A DNA stretch of 56,966 bases from Anaerolineales bacterium (GTDB lineage Bacteria > Chloroflexota > Anaerolineae > Anaerolineales > E44-bin32): NCBI GenBank assembly GCA_023250385.1, contig JAHFAU010000001.1, forward strand, positions 1-56,966, given 5' to 3'. This document shows, piece after piece, positions 16,393 to 24,914 of the stretch. The notes under the pieces are model-generated. The model worked only from the letters and a program-made list of their open reading frames with translations, did no database searches and was not told where the DNA came from. The position numbers and the translations under genes are program-made. Each line of letters begins with the position of its first letter. Within the stretch, counting starts at the first letter, position 1.

Positions 16393-16977
16393 ATGCAGTA
16401 TCCACTCGGACTTAACTTCAAGATCATGGCCCTCGCTCCTCAAATCTCGGTAACCGACGCGAGCGGGCAACAGGTGTTTTACGTCAAACAGAAGCTCTTC
16501 AAGTTGAAGGAAGCCGTGACCGTCTTCGGTGATGCGGCTCAGACCCGTCCGCTTTACACGATCAACGCGGACCGGATCATCGACTTTTCGGCCCAATACC
16601 ACTTTACCGATCCAATGGGGATGCCGCTCGGATCGGTCAAACGGGACGGGATGAAATCGCTGTGGCGGTCCCGCTACAACATTCTGAATGGGTCCTCGCC
16701 GAACCTTGTGATTCGCGAAGAAAATCCGTGGATAAAGGTTGCTGACGGACTGTTTGGCCAGATCCCGCTGGTCGGGATGTTTAGTGGCTATCTTTTGCAC
16801 CCGGCCTACCTGGTAACCCGGGCGGACAACGCCGGCGTCATGCGGCTCGTCAAATTGCCGGCGTTTTTCGAGGGGAAGTTCAAGATCGAGAAGCTGGCTG
16901 ACCTTTCCCCGGCCGAAGAGACCCGAATCCTGCTCAGCTTGCTGATGATGGTCCTGCTCGAGCGCAGCCGCGGTTGA
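16393..16977 (+). CDS. LURP-one-related (tubby-like fold) protein
   Basis: A 194-residue soluble protein. The pattern FKIMALAPQISVTDASGQQV, FYVKQKLFKLKEAVTVF and later PLYTINADRIIDFSAQYHF matches the YxjI/LURP-one family, which folds as a tubby-like beta barrel around a central helix. Membrane-phospholipid association is suspected for the family, but no enzymatic role is known. ATG has AGGAGACC upstream. A strong terminator follows at 17028. Confidence 0.8.
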   Translation: MQYPLGLNFKIMALAPQISVTDASGQQVFYVKQKLFKLKEAVTVFGDAAQTRPLYTINADRIIDFSAQYHFTDPMGMPLGSVKRDGMKSLWRSRYNILNGSSPNLVIREENPWIKVADGLFGQIPLVGMFSGYLLHPAYLVTRADNAGVMRLVKLPAFFEGKFKIEKLADLSPAEETRILLSLLMMVLLERSRG

Positions 16978-17027
16978 GGCCTGCCCTCCCGCTGGCCCGT
17001 TCGCCGGCGGCGTGAGCGAAGTCAAGA

Positions 17028-17059
17028 CGGGCGCCCGCTTGGGCGCCCGGTTCTTTTTT
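17028..17059 (+). terminator. Rho-independent terminator
   Basis: Stem CGGGCGCCC (17028-17036) and GGGCGCCCG (17041-17049) with a GCTT loop, followed by GTTCTTTTTT. It lies 50 bases after the LURP-one-like gene, which it terminates. Confidence 0.9.
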
Positions 17060-17099
17060 CGCCACCTACCACCGGTACAATACGGTCCGCCACCCGGCG

Positions 17100-17864
17100 A
17101 TGAGAATACAACTCCTGCGGCATGCGACCCTTCTGGCGCGCCTGGACGGAGCCGATTACCTGATCGATCCGATGCTGAGTCCGGCGGAAGCCTGGGAGCC
17201 GGTACGCAACTCAGCCAACCCGCGGCGCAATCCGCTGGTCGAGCTGCCCCTCAGCGCTGCAGAGCTGGACAAGGCGTTGGGGAGCGTCGCCGCCGTATTC
17301 GTCACCCACACCCATGGCGATCATTGGGACAAGCCTGCGCAGGAACGCCTCCCGAAAGACTTGCCCATTTTCTGCCAGCCGGTTGACGCGGAGACGATTC
17401 GCAGCGAGGGATTTCGCCAGGTCATTCCGGTGAACCCGAGCCTGGAATGGGGAGGGTTGGAGATCGAGCTCACTGGCGGCCGGCACGGCACCGGTGAGGT
17501 GGCCGAGCGGATCGGCCCGGTGTCCGGCTTTGTACTCCGCGCCGCGAATGAGCCCTCGCTCTACGTGGCCGGGGACACCATCTGGTGTTCTGAGGTAGAG
17601 GCCGCGCTTAACGTCCATCGGCCCGCGGTCGTGATCGTGAACGCCGGCTCGGCTCAGTTTATTGACAGCGGCCCGATCACAATGGATGCGGCAGATGTCC
17701 TGGCAGTGGCGCGGGCAGCTCCGGACAGCCTTGTAGTGGCAGTCCACTTCGAGTCCATCAATCACTGTGTCCTCAGCCGACGGGAGCTACGCGAGCAGGT
17801 CGAGCGGGCAGGGCTTTCCGCGCGGGTGTTGATTCCTGCCGACGGGGAGGTGCTGGAATTCTGA
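17100..17864 (+). CDS. MBL-fold metallo-hydrolase (UlaG-like)
   Basis: A 254-residue metallo-beta-lactamase fold protein. The zinc motif is THTHGDHWD near residue 65, with later ligands in GGRHGTG, VAGDTIW and VAVHFESINHC. The opening IQLLRHATLLARLDGADYLIDPML is typical of the UlaG-like branch acting on sugar lactones or phosphodiesters. The substrate is unknown. A -10-like TACAAT lies at 17078-17083, about 17 bases upstream of the ATG. Followed 30 bp later by tldD. Confidence 0.85.
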   Translation: MRIQLLRHATLLARLDGADYLIDPMLSPAEAWEPVRNSANPRRNPLVELPLSAAELDKALGSVAAVFVTHTHGDHWDKPAQERLPKDLPIFCQPVDAETIRSEGFRQVIPVNPSLEWGGLEIELTGGRHGTGEVAERIGPVSGFVLRAANEPSLYVAGDTIWCSEVEAALNVHRPAVVIVNAGSAQFIDSGPITMDAADVLAVARAAPDSLVVAVHFESINHCVLSRRELREQVERAGLSARVLIPADGEVLEF

Positions 17865-17894
17865 AACATGTGTAGTCTTCGGAGAGGATAGACC

Positions 17895-19337
17895 ATGCAC
17901 GATCTGCTGGAGCGAGCCATCGAACAGGCGACTCACCGGGGAGCCGAGTATGCCGACGCGCGCATCGTTGAGAATCAGGCCGAAACCCTGCTCATGCGAG
18001 ATGGGGTGATGGAGGTGCTGGACTCCTCAGAGGACCTTGGATTTGGAGTTCGAGTCCTGCTGAACGGGGGCTGGGGATTCGCCTCGAGCCACGATCTTCG
18101 AGCGGCCGAATTCGAGCGAGTAACCGAACTGGCAATCCGGATCGCCAAGGCCTCCGCCCGAGTTCCCGGCGAAAACGTCGATTTGGGTCCGCCCGTGACC
18201 AGCCGCGGCAGCTATCTGACGCCGATCCAAAACGATCCCTTCAGCATTCCGTTGGATCAGAAAATCGCGGTGCTGGCAGCTGCAGATACGGGAATGGCCC
18301 GGGCCGCGGGGGTCCGAGTCCGGGAGAGCAACCTCGTCTTCATCAAAGAGAAGAAATGGTTCGTAAATAGCGACGGGGCCCAAACCGAGCAGACGATCAT
18401 CGAGACCGGTGGCGGGATGGTGGCCACCGCAGTTGGCGAGGGAGAAGTGCAGACCCGCTCCTACCCGACCTCCTTCGGCCGCCAGCAGCTCACCGCGGGC
18501 TGGGAGGCAGTTGAGCAGTGGGATCTCCCCGGCAACGCCGAACGGATCGGAAGCGAGGCGGTTGCCCTGCTCACCGCAGAGCGCTGCCCGCCTGGGACTT
18601 CGGACATCATACTGTCCGGGGACCAGCTGGCGCTGCAGGTGCATGAATCTTGCGGCCATCCGATCGAGCTGGACCGAGTCTTCGGAACCGAAGCGGCCTA
18701 TGCCGGGACCTCCTTCCTCACGACGGAGAAGCTGGGCACCTTTCGCTATGGCTCGGAGCACGTAAACATCACGGCCGACAGTGTCCGACCACGTGGGCTC
18801 GGCACTTTCGGGTGGGACGACGAGGGCGTGCCGGCCCAGTCCACCCCGATTGTCCGAGATGGGGGCTTCATTGGATACCTGATGTCCCGCGAAATGGCCA
18901 GCCGGATCGGGCTGAACAGCAATGGCTGCATGCGGGCCTCGGGCTGGAACCGAATCCCGCTGATCCGGATGACCAATGTCAGCCTTGAACCGGGCGAGTG
19001 GTCATTGCAAGACCTAATCGCCGACACCGAGGCCGGGATCTACATGGAGACCAATCGCTCCTGGTCGATCGATGATCGACGCTACAACTTCCAGTTCGGG
19101 ACCGAGATCGGGTACGAGATCAAGAACGGCAAGCTCGGCCGGCTGTATCGCAATCCCACCTATACCGGCATTACGCCGGAGTTTTGGAACAGCTGTGACG
19201 CGGTCTGTGGCGATCAGGATTGGAAGATGTGGGGAACACCGAACTGCGGCAAGGGGCAGCCGTCCCAAATCGCCCACACTGGGCACGGCGCGGCGCCGGC
19301 CCGCTTCCGCCGAATCCAGGTCGGCATCCATCAATAG
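17895..19337 (+). CDS. tldD: Metalloprotease TldD
   Basis: A 480-residue protein of the usual TldD length. The zinc motif HESCGH (HExxxH) is at about residue 250 in LALQVHESCGHPIELDR, followed by FGTEAAYAGTSFL. TldD forms a heterodimer with TldE/PmbA, and the pair cleaves unfolded peptides, for example maturing microcin B17. TldE is encoded directly downstream (gap 19 bp), so the whole complex is present. No peptide substrate gene is obvious nearby. Confidence 0.95.
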   Translation: MHDLLERAIEQATHRGAEYADARIVENQAETLLMRDGVMEVLDSSEDLGFGVRVLLNGGWGFASSHDLRAAEFERVTELAIRIAKASARVPGENVDLGPPVTSRGSYLTPIQNDPFSIPLDQKIAVLAAADTGMARAAGVRVRESNLVFIKEKKWFVNSDGAQTEQTIIETGGGMVATAVGEGEVQTRSYPTSFGRQQLTAGWEAVEQWDLPGNAERIGSEAVALLTAERCPPGTSDIILSGDQLALQVHESCGHPIELDRVFGTEAAYAGTSFLTTEKLGTFRYGSEHVNITADSVRPRGLGTFGWDDEGVPAQSTPIVRDGGFIGYLMSREMASRIGLNSNGCMRASGWNRIPLIRMTNVSLEPGEWSLQDLIADTEAGIYMETNRSWSIDDRRYNFQFGTEIGYEIKNGKLGRLYRNPTYTGITPEFWNSCDAVCGDQDWKMWGTPNCGKGQPSQIAHTGHGAAPARFRRIQVGIHQ

Positions 19338-19356
19338 TGAAGACTGGCAGGGCTGA

Positions 19357-20712
19357 ATGATTGGTGAAGAACAGGCCTGGCAGCTTACCGCCCGGGTACT
19401 CGAGCTGAGCGGCCCGCACTCAGTCGAGGTTGCCCTCAAGGGCACGGCCTCGGAGTTGACCCGCTTCGCGAACAACACCGTTCACCAAAACGTCTCTGAA
19501 TCCGACGCTCGGGTCTGCGTCCGCATCTTCCATGGCCAGCGGACGGGCGCTGCGATTACAAACCGGCTCGAGCCGGCCGGATTAGCTGCTGCGGTGCAGA
19601 AGGCCAGAGAGTTTGCCTCCCACGGCACGCCCGACCCGCATTTGCCACGCATGGTCCGCCAGCCCGCCCCCGCCGCACTACACGCGTTCGACCCGGCCAC
19701 TGCAACCCACTCTCCCGACGCCCGGGCTGAGCTCGTCGGTGGATTGTGCCGGCAGGCGGCCGGCATCGGGCTGCGCGCTTCGGGCGCCTTCCGAGTCGCC
19801 GCCGAGGAATTGGCGGTGGCGACTTCCGAAGGTACGTTCGCCTACCATGCTGGCACGGCAGCCGATTTCCAGACCGTCGTGATGGGCGATGGGAGTTCCG
19901 GCTGGGCCCACGCGGCCCACTGGAAGGCCACCGAGATCCCGGTACCTGATCTGGGGGAGGAGGCAATCCGGAAGGCGGTGGACGGAAAGGGGCCCCGAAC
20001 CTTCGAGCCCCAGTCCACAACGGTCGTGCTCGAGCCATACGCCACCGCGGATCTGGTCATGATGCTCAACTTCGTCGGCATGGGGGCACAGTCCGTCATC
20101 GAAGGGCAATCCTGGATGGTGGATCGGATTGGGAAGCAGGCGATGAGTGAACAAGTGAGCATCTGGGATGATGGCCGGGATTCGGAAGGCCTGCCGCTTG
20201 CCTTTGACTTCGAAGGAGTCCCGAAGCAGCGGGTGGACATTGTCCGAGCGGGAGTGGTCCAGGGTCCGGTCTACGATCGCAAGACTGCCAATCGGCTCGG
20301 CGCGGCCAGCACCGGCCATGCACTATCGCCCTTCCTGCCAGCGCTGGTCCGAGGCTATGGTCCGTTGGCGCTGAATTTGAGGATGGCCGTCGGAGAATCC
20401 ACAACGGAAGAGTTGATTGCTTCCACGGAGCATGGGCTGTACATCACCCGGTTCCACTACACCCGCACGGTCCATCCTCGGGATTGTGTCGTGACCGGCA
20501 TGACCCGGGATGGGGTATTCGTGATCGAAGACGGTCGGCTGGCCTATCCCATCAAGGACCTGCGGTTTACGCAGTCTTATGTCAGCGCGCTCAATGAGGT
20601 CGAGAGAATCGGAGCCGAGACCCGCCTGCTCGCCGACGACTTTATTGGAATGAGCGTCCGTGCCCCGGCCATCAAGCTCAAGAGCTTTCGCTTCACCGGT
20701 GCGACGGCCTGA
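19357..20712 (+). CDS. tldE: TldE/PmbA, partner of the TldD protease
   Basis: A 451-residue protein homologous to TldD but lacking the HExxxH motif, as expected for the non-zinc subunit. Typical segments are FANNTVHQNVSESDARVCVR, RIGKQAMSEQVSIWDD and SPFLPALVRGYGP near the C-terminal third. It forms the second half of the TldD/E proteolytic chamber. ATG 19357 follows tldD by 19 bases, consistent with one transcript. Confidence 0.93.
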   Translation: MIGEEQAWQLTARVLELSGPHSVEVALKGTASELTRFANNTVHQNVSESDARVCVRIFHGQRTGAAITNRLEPAGLAAAVQKAREFASHGTPDPHLPRMVRQPAPAALHAFDPATATHSPDARAELVGGLCRQAAGIGLRASGAFRVAAEELAVATSEGTFAYHAGTAADFQTVVMGDGSSGWAHAAHWKATEIPVPDLGEEAIRKAVDGKGPRTFEPQSTTVVLEPYATADLVMMLNFVGMGAQSVIEGQSWMVDRIGKQAMSEQVSIWDDGRDSEGLPLAFDFEGVPKQRVDIVRAGVVQGPVYDRKTANRLGAASTGHALSPFLPALVRGYGPLALNLRMAVGESTTEELIASTEHGLYITRFHYTRTVHPRDCVVTGMTRDGVFVIEDGRLAYPIKDLRFTQSYVSALNEVERIGAETRLLADDFIGMSVRAPAIKLKSFRFTGATA

Positions 20713-20805
20713 GTCCGAGTTGACCTTGCCTCGCAATCGGCGGGAGAGCGCCGCAGCTGCTGCTGTGTCATAATTCCCGCCGCTTTCATACCGCTGGAGG
20801 GGAAC

Positions 20806-21015
20806 ATGGGACCTGAAACCCCCGGGGATCAGAAACACACTGTTCGGCTGGATATGGACGAACTGTATCGCCAGGCGGTCGAACTGGTGGGTCAGCAGGA
20901 GGCCGACAAACTCTGGCAGAAGAACCGATTGGACAGCGAGGACAACTGGCCCGGTAAATGGGCCGTAGCGATGGAGATCATCGGGCGGTTGCGAGAGGCC
21001 TCGGCCGATCAGTAG
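20806..21015 (+). CDS. Small hypothetical protein
   Basis: Sixty-nine residues, acidic and predicted mostly helical: VRLDMDELYRQAVELVGQQ then WQKNRLDSEDNWPGKWAVAM. It has a strong GGAGGGG five to seven bases before the ATG, a CATAAT element about 30 bases upstream, and a codon pattern like its neighbours, so it is likely real. No family is recognised. It could be a small regulator or a peptide linked to tldDE, but nothing proves that. Confidence 0.55.
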   Translation: MGPETPGDQKHTVRLDMDELYRQAVELVGQQEADKLWQKNRLDSEDNWPGKWAVAMEIIGRLREASADQ

Positions 21016-21031
21016 GCGGCCCATCCTCCAG

Positions 21032-21437
21032 GTGCGCTGGAAAGACCTACTCTTCCTGCACTGGGAATTTGATGCAGCTCAGCTTCGCCAGTCCCTCCCC
21101 CCGGGGCTGCAGCTCGACACCTTTCAAGATCAGGCCTACCTAGGGCTGATTGCTCTGACCATGGTCAATCTGCGCCTGGCATTCGGCCCAGGACTTCCCT
21201 GGCTCCGCTCGTTCGCTCGAGCACTTTCTCACCGAGCCCTACCGGCTGGTTGTCTTCCGAAGGCGGGTGCGCACTGCCGAGATACGGCACCCGCGGTTCG
21301 TGCTCCGGCAGGCAGCGGTGTACGGCTGGGATTCGGGCCCGCTGCTCCAGTCTGGACTCCCGGTCCCCGGCGGGCCGCCGGCGAGTGCCCTGACCGCGGC
21401 CGAGACGCAGGTGGGGATCTTCGGACTGGCTGGGTAG
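21032..21437 (+). pseudogene. Decayed DUF2071 (YqjF-like) gene with internal deletion
   Basis: The first ~58 codons from GTG 21032 (RWKDLLFLHWEFDAAQLRQS, then PPGLQLDTFQDQAYLGLIAL) match the N-terminus of YqjF/DUF2071. From about 21213 the matching sequence continues in another frame as SLEHFLTEPYRLVVFRRR, with PVPGGPPASAL near the end and a TAG at 21435-21437. Together only ~130 of the ~230 family residues remain, so roughly 100 codons are missing and the frame is broken. A repeated CGCTCG (21206-21211, 21214-21219) lies at the junction. Intact homologues are small soluble proteins of unknown role. Confidence 0.75.
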
Positions 21438-21438
21438 G

Positions 21439-22317
21439 TCAGCGGGTCTGGGCCAGCCCGGTCAACTGCTCGCTGACCTCCCACAGGCGGCGGGCTGAGT
21501 CGAGATCGTTCGATGCGGCGGAGGATTGGGCTCGCCGGCTGAGGTTGAAGTACTCGCCTGAGACGCCCTCCAGTTCTGGTGAGCTGCCGAGCCGCAGTGG
21601 ACCGCGGGCGCCTTCCTCCTCCGAGATCGCCATGAACGCGACCCCGAGCGCGACCAATGGCCGCAGCGGCCAGGGAATATTCTTCGTAGAAAGCCCCGTC
21701 CGCACCAGCCCAGGATGGACCGCGTTGGCCGTGACGCCGGTGCCCGACAACCGGCGAGCCAACTCCTTGGTAAACAGCACGTTGGCAAGTTTCGACTGCG
21801 CGTACGGGGCCAAGCCGAATCGGTAGCCCCGCCGGTGGCCGAGGTCCTCGAACCTCATCCTGCCATCGTAGTGGGCAGCTGAAGAAACGTTGACCACCCT
21901 CGCCGGCGCGCCTGCGACCAATCGGTCAAGCAACAGCCTGGTCAACAAGAAGTAGCTGAGATGGTTTAGGGCGAAGGTCATCTCCTGGCCATCCACCGTC
22001 AGGCGCCGCCGGGCGAAGAATCCGCCGGCATTGTTCACCAATACGTGCAGGACGGGTTGGCGTTCCATGAAATTGGCTGCAAAAGAGCGCACCTGGTCTA
22101 GGGCAGAAAGATCGGCAATCAGGAATTCGACCTCAGCCCCCGCAACTTCGCTGCGGATCCGGGCGACGGCCTGCTGTCCACGGGCCTCGCTGCGGGTGCC
22201 CAGGGTCACCGCAGCGCCGAAGCGGGCCAATCCGCGAGCGATCTGGAACCCGATCCCGGAGCTGGCGCCGGTAACCAGGGCTACCCTGCCGCTCATCGGC
22301 CGGTCGAGTGCAGCCAT
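21439..22317 (-). CDS. Short-chain dehydrogenase/reductase (retinol-dehydrogenase-like)
   Basis: A 292-residue classical-type SDR. The cofactor motif is TGASSGIGFQIARGLARFG near residue 18, NNAG follows near 93, and the catalytic YAQSK near 165. NADP-type preference is suggested by the arginine in GTRSEARG. The C-terminal region with STKNIPWPLRPLVALG resembles the retinol dehydrogenase/WW-oxidoreductase-like group, which is broad in substrate. Its stop lies one base after that of the convergent DUF2071 remnant. Confidence 0.85.
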   Translation of the reverse strand: MAALDRPMSGRVALVTGASSGIGFQIARGLARFGAAVTLGTRSEARGQQAVARIRSEVAGAEVEFLIADLSALDQVRSFAANFMERQPVLHVLVNNAGGFFARRRLTVDGQEMTFALNHLSYFLLTRLLLDRLVAGAPARVVNVSSAAHYDGRMRFEDLGHRRGYRFGLAPYAQSKLANVLFTKELARRLSGTGVTANAVHPGLVRTGLSTKNIPWPLRPLVALGVAFMAISEEEGARGPLRLGSSPELEGVSGEYFNLSRRAQSSAASNDLDSARRLWEVSEQLTGLAQTR

Positions 22318-22432
22318 ATGCAGAGAGTTTACTCAAATCCAGCGCTCAACGCGCTTTCCGAGCTCCGCGAGCCCGGGCAGTGGAGGCGAACTGCGTGCTA
22401 TCCTAGGGCGCGACAGACCAGGAGGCGATCAG

Positions 22433-23077
22433 GTGGCGAAGCATTTTGTGCTGGTGGCGGGCAACATCGGGACGGGCAAGACCTCCCTGGCCGCCAAGCT
22501 TGGGGAGCGGCTGGGATGGGAAACGGCCTTTGAATCGGTCGTAGACAATCCGTACCTTGCGGACTTCTACGCCGACATGCCAAGTTGGGCATTCCATCTG
22601 CAGGTTTTCTTCCTGGGCCATCGTGCCCGCCAGCATCTCCAGTTCTCCCGGGCGGCGGGATCGGCAATCATCGATCGCTCGATCTACGAGGATGCAGAGA
22701 TTTTCGCGAAGGCCGCCTTGGAGCTGGGAAGCGTGACCGAGCGCGACTACCGAACCTACCGGCAGGTATTCGATCTGGTCGTCGGTTCGCTTCCGACCCC
22801 AGACCTGTTGATCTTCTTGAAGGCCGAGCTGCCGGTCTTGCTGAAGCGCATCGGGGCGCGGGGCAGGGACATGGAGCGCGGGATCTCAGCCGAGTACCTT
22901 GGGCTGCTGGAGCGGCTCTATTCAGAGTGGATGGCGGATTTCGACCTGTGTCCCACTCTGACCATCCGGACGGATGACCTGGACTTCGTCAACGAGCCTC
23001 AGCACCTGGCGCTGGTCGTCAGCCGAATCCGCGACAAGTTGGCCGGCAAGGAAGAGATCGCCTTCCCACCGGAATAG
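22433..23077 (+). CDS. Deoxynucleoside kinase (deoxyadenosine/deoxycytidine kinase family)
   Basis: A 214-residue nucleotide salvage enzyme that phosphorylates deoxynucleosides using ATP. It shows the P-loop AGNIGTGKTSLAAKL at residues 8-22, IIDRSIYEDAEIFAK with the DRS motif, and the lid region RIGARGRDMERGISAEYL. GTG 22433 has GGAGG seven bases upstream; the frame stays open upstream, but that part is antisense to the SDR gene. Base specificity (dA, dC or dG) cannot be told by eye. Confidence 0.85.
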   Translation: MAKHFVLVAGNIGTGKTSLAAKLGERLGWETAFESVVDNPYLADFYADMPSWAFHLQVFFLGHRARQHLQFSRAAGSAIIDRSIYEDAEIFAKAALELGSVTERDYRTYRQVFDLVVGSLPTPDLLIFLKAELPVLLKRIGARGRDMERGISAEYLGLLERLYSEWMADFDLCPTLTIRTDDLDFVNEPQHLALVVSRIRDKLAGKEEIAFPPE

Positions 23078-23280
23078 CCCCCGGCCGCACCGGGCCCCAG
23101 CGTTGAAATCAGTTCGTACGGGATTGCCCCAAGCCTCGCCGGCCCCGCCGAGACTAAGTGAGTTTCAACGAAATCGGGCCAGGCCCTGTTGTGCAGTCCT
23201 GGATTTACCAGCTTTTTACAGTCCCATCAACCTTCCAAAGCGCGCATCCGGCATCCTGATCTTCACCACGGAGGTGGATC

Positions 23281-23964
23281 ATGATGAACAAAGCGCGTGT
23301 AGCCACAATAGGTCTTGCTGTACTCCCGCTGCTGATTCCGAGCGCCGTGTTTGCCGAAGAGGAACACCCCCGACACGAGCGATTTCGGCATGCGGGCGAG
23401 ATCACCGGGGTCGAGGCCGGCCAGGGGACGTTCACCCTGCTGACCCGAGCCGGGGAAGAGCTGGAGTTCCAGACCAGCGATCGTACCCGCTATCGCAGCC
23501 CGGATGGTTCGGTCCAGGGTATCGATGACCTCCAGCAAGGGATGAAGGCCTTGGTCGCAGGCATCAAGGAGGAAGGCACCCTGAATGCGCTGCTCGTGGC
23601 AGCCGGCAACCCTGAGGATCGCCCGGACCGACCGCGTCCCGACGTGCGGGCCGCCGGCCGGGTCGAATCGGTGGGCGACCGATCGTTCACCCTCCAGACC
23701 CGCCGGGGCGAGCTGCTCACCTTCAAAGTGACCGAAGACACACACTACAAGGGAATCGAGAGCTTCGAGGAGTTGGAGGTGGGGATGTTCGCGGCGGTGG
23801 GCGCCAAGGAAACCGACGGCGACCTGGTTGCGATCTGGGTCGCGGCCCGGAATGCGCCCGAGGATAGGCCTCGGCCGGAGGACCGACCGAGTCGAAATCC
23901 GGAGGGCCGCCCGGACCGCCAGCCGGATCGGGCGCCAGATGCGGATGAGCAGGCCTCGGCCTAG
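23281..23964 (+). CDS. Secreted protein with two DUF5666-like repeats
   Basis: A 227-residue protein with an N-terminal signal peptide (ATIGLAVLPLLIPSAVFA, cleavage after the AxA). Two similar beta-rich repeats follow: GEITGVEAGQGTFTLLTRAG and GRVESVGDRSFTLQTRRGE, each about 75 residues, as in DUF5666 proteins. The last ~40 residues are low-complexity, rich in Pro, Arg and Asp. Extracytoplasmic, function unknown. GGAGGT precedes either of two adjacent ATGs. A strong terminator follows. Confidence 0.75.
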   Translation: MMNKARVATIGLAVLPLLIPSAVFAEEEHPRHERFRHAGEITGVEAGQGTFTLLTRAGEELEFQTSDRTRYRSPDGSVQGIDDLQQGMKALVAGIKEEGTLNALLVAAGNPEDRPDRPRPDVRAAGRVESVGDRSFTLQTRRGELLTFKVTEDTHYKGIESFEELEVGMFAAVGAKETDGDLVAIWVAARNAPEDRPRPEDRPSRNPEGRPDRQPDRAPDADEQASA

Positions 23965-23992
23965 CGGCCTCCGGCACGTGCTGAGCAAACAC

Positions 23993-24028
23993 AATGGGGC
24001 TGCCGCAGTCGGCAGCCCCATTTGATTT
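23993..24028 (+). terminator. Rho-independent terminator, possibly bidirectional
   Basis: A perfect 13-bp stem (23993-24005 with 24010-24022) closes a CAGT loop and is followed by TTGATTT on the plus strand. On the minus strand the tail reads TGTGTTT. It sits between the stops of the DUF5666 gene and the convergent endonuclease IV-like gene, so it may serve both. Confidence 0.85.
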
Positions 24029-24051
24029 GGAGAGCGTGTCCCCGATCGCGG

Positions 24052-24900
24052 CTAGCGAGCCACCCGCTGCCAACCCTTCTTGATGACGAGCGCATCCTGC
24101 TCCATGATCGGGCTCTCGCACAGAATGCGCCCGCGGCACTCGAATTCTCGCAGCGCTCGCAGCAACCCGTTCAGATCAAAGTCGGATTCCGCCATCATCA
24201 AGTGGTTCCGTTCGCCCTTCGGGCCGTACTGGATGCCCGAGAGGTGGATATGCATTCGCTTCATCGCCCGGGCGCCGAGCGCCTTCTTGTAACTTTTCAG
24301 CGCGCTAACCCACTCCGGGTAGGAATTTACCGTGCCATCGCCTGCTCTGGCATGCAAATGGGCGAAGTCGACACACGGGTAGACCCCCTCGATCTCCTTC
24401 GCCAGCACCAGAGCATCCGCCAGGGTGCCCAACAACGCGCTCTTGCCCATCGTCTCCGGCCGCAATATCGCAGGGTTGCCGGCAGCCCGCAGCTCATCGA
24501 GGCAGCCCCGCAGCCGCGGGATGGCTACTTCGAGCACCTGATCCGGCGGCAGACCGAAATAGGATCCCGGGTGAAAGATGATGTCGGTCGCGCCAGCCAA
24601 GTTGCCGTAGTGGGCCGCGTCCATCAGCCGCTTGCGGCTCTTTGGCCATTCCTCTGTGGTGGCGTTGAGGTTGATAAAGTAGGGCGCGTGGACGCTAAGG
24701 GCTACATCCGCTGCCGCGCCGGTCTCGTTGATCCTCTGGCAGGTCTCCTCTTTCACCCGCACCGACTGAACCCATCCGATTTCGAAGGCGTCCAGCCCAA
24801 GCTCGCGCAGACGCAGGATGCCGCCGACCGCGCCGCCCGGCTTGGGCGGTGTGGACCGCGGAGTGCCAACGGTGCCGAACCTGAAATCGGACTTGGCCAT
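24052..24900 (-). CDS. Endonuclease IV-like TIM-barrel protein
   Basis: A 282-residue AP-endonuclease/xylose-isomerase-like barrel. The metal ligands of endonuclease IV appear conserved: VHAPYFINL, IIFHPGSYFG, RPETMGK, CVDFAHLHARAG, MHIHLSGIQYG and ILCESP. This points to a zinc enzyme cutting DNA at abasic sites (deoxyribonuclease IV), although the barrel family also includes sugar isomerases. It follows the long histidine kinase gene on the same strand (14-bp gap), probably as a co-transcribed passenger. Confidence 0.75.
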   Translation of the reverse strand: MAKSDFRFGTVGTPRSTPPKPGGAVGGILRLRELGLDAFEIGWVQSVRVKEETCQRINETGAAADVALSVHAPYFINLNATTEEWPKSRKRLMDAAHYGNLAGATDIIFHPGSYFGLPPDQVLEVAIPRLRGCLDELRAAGNPAILRPETMGKSALLGTLADALVLAKEIEGVYPCVDFAHLHARAGDGTVNSYPEWVSALKSYKKALGARAMKRMHIHLSGIQYGPKGERNHLMMAESDFDLNGLLRALREFECRGRILCESPIMEQDALVIKKGWQRVAR

Positions 24901-24914
24901 CTTGGGTTGTGCGA

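Noticed and set aside
22031..22432. Upstream extension of the deoxynucleoside kinase frame
   Set aside because: It is antisense to the SDR gene, and a good GGAGG with GTG at 22433 starts the conserved kinase.
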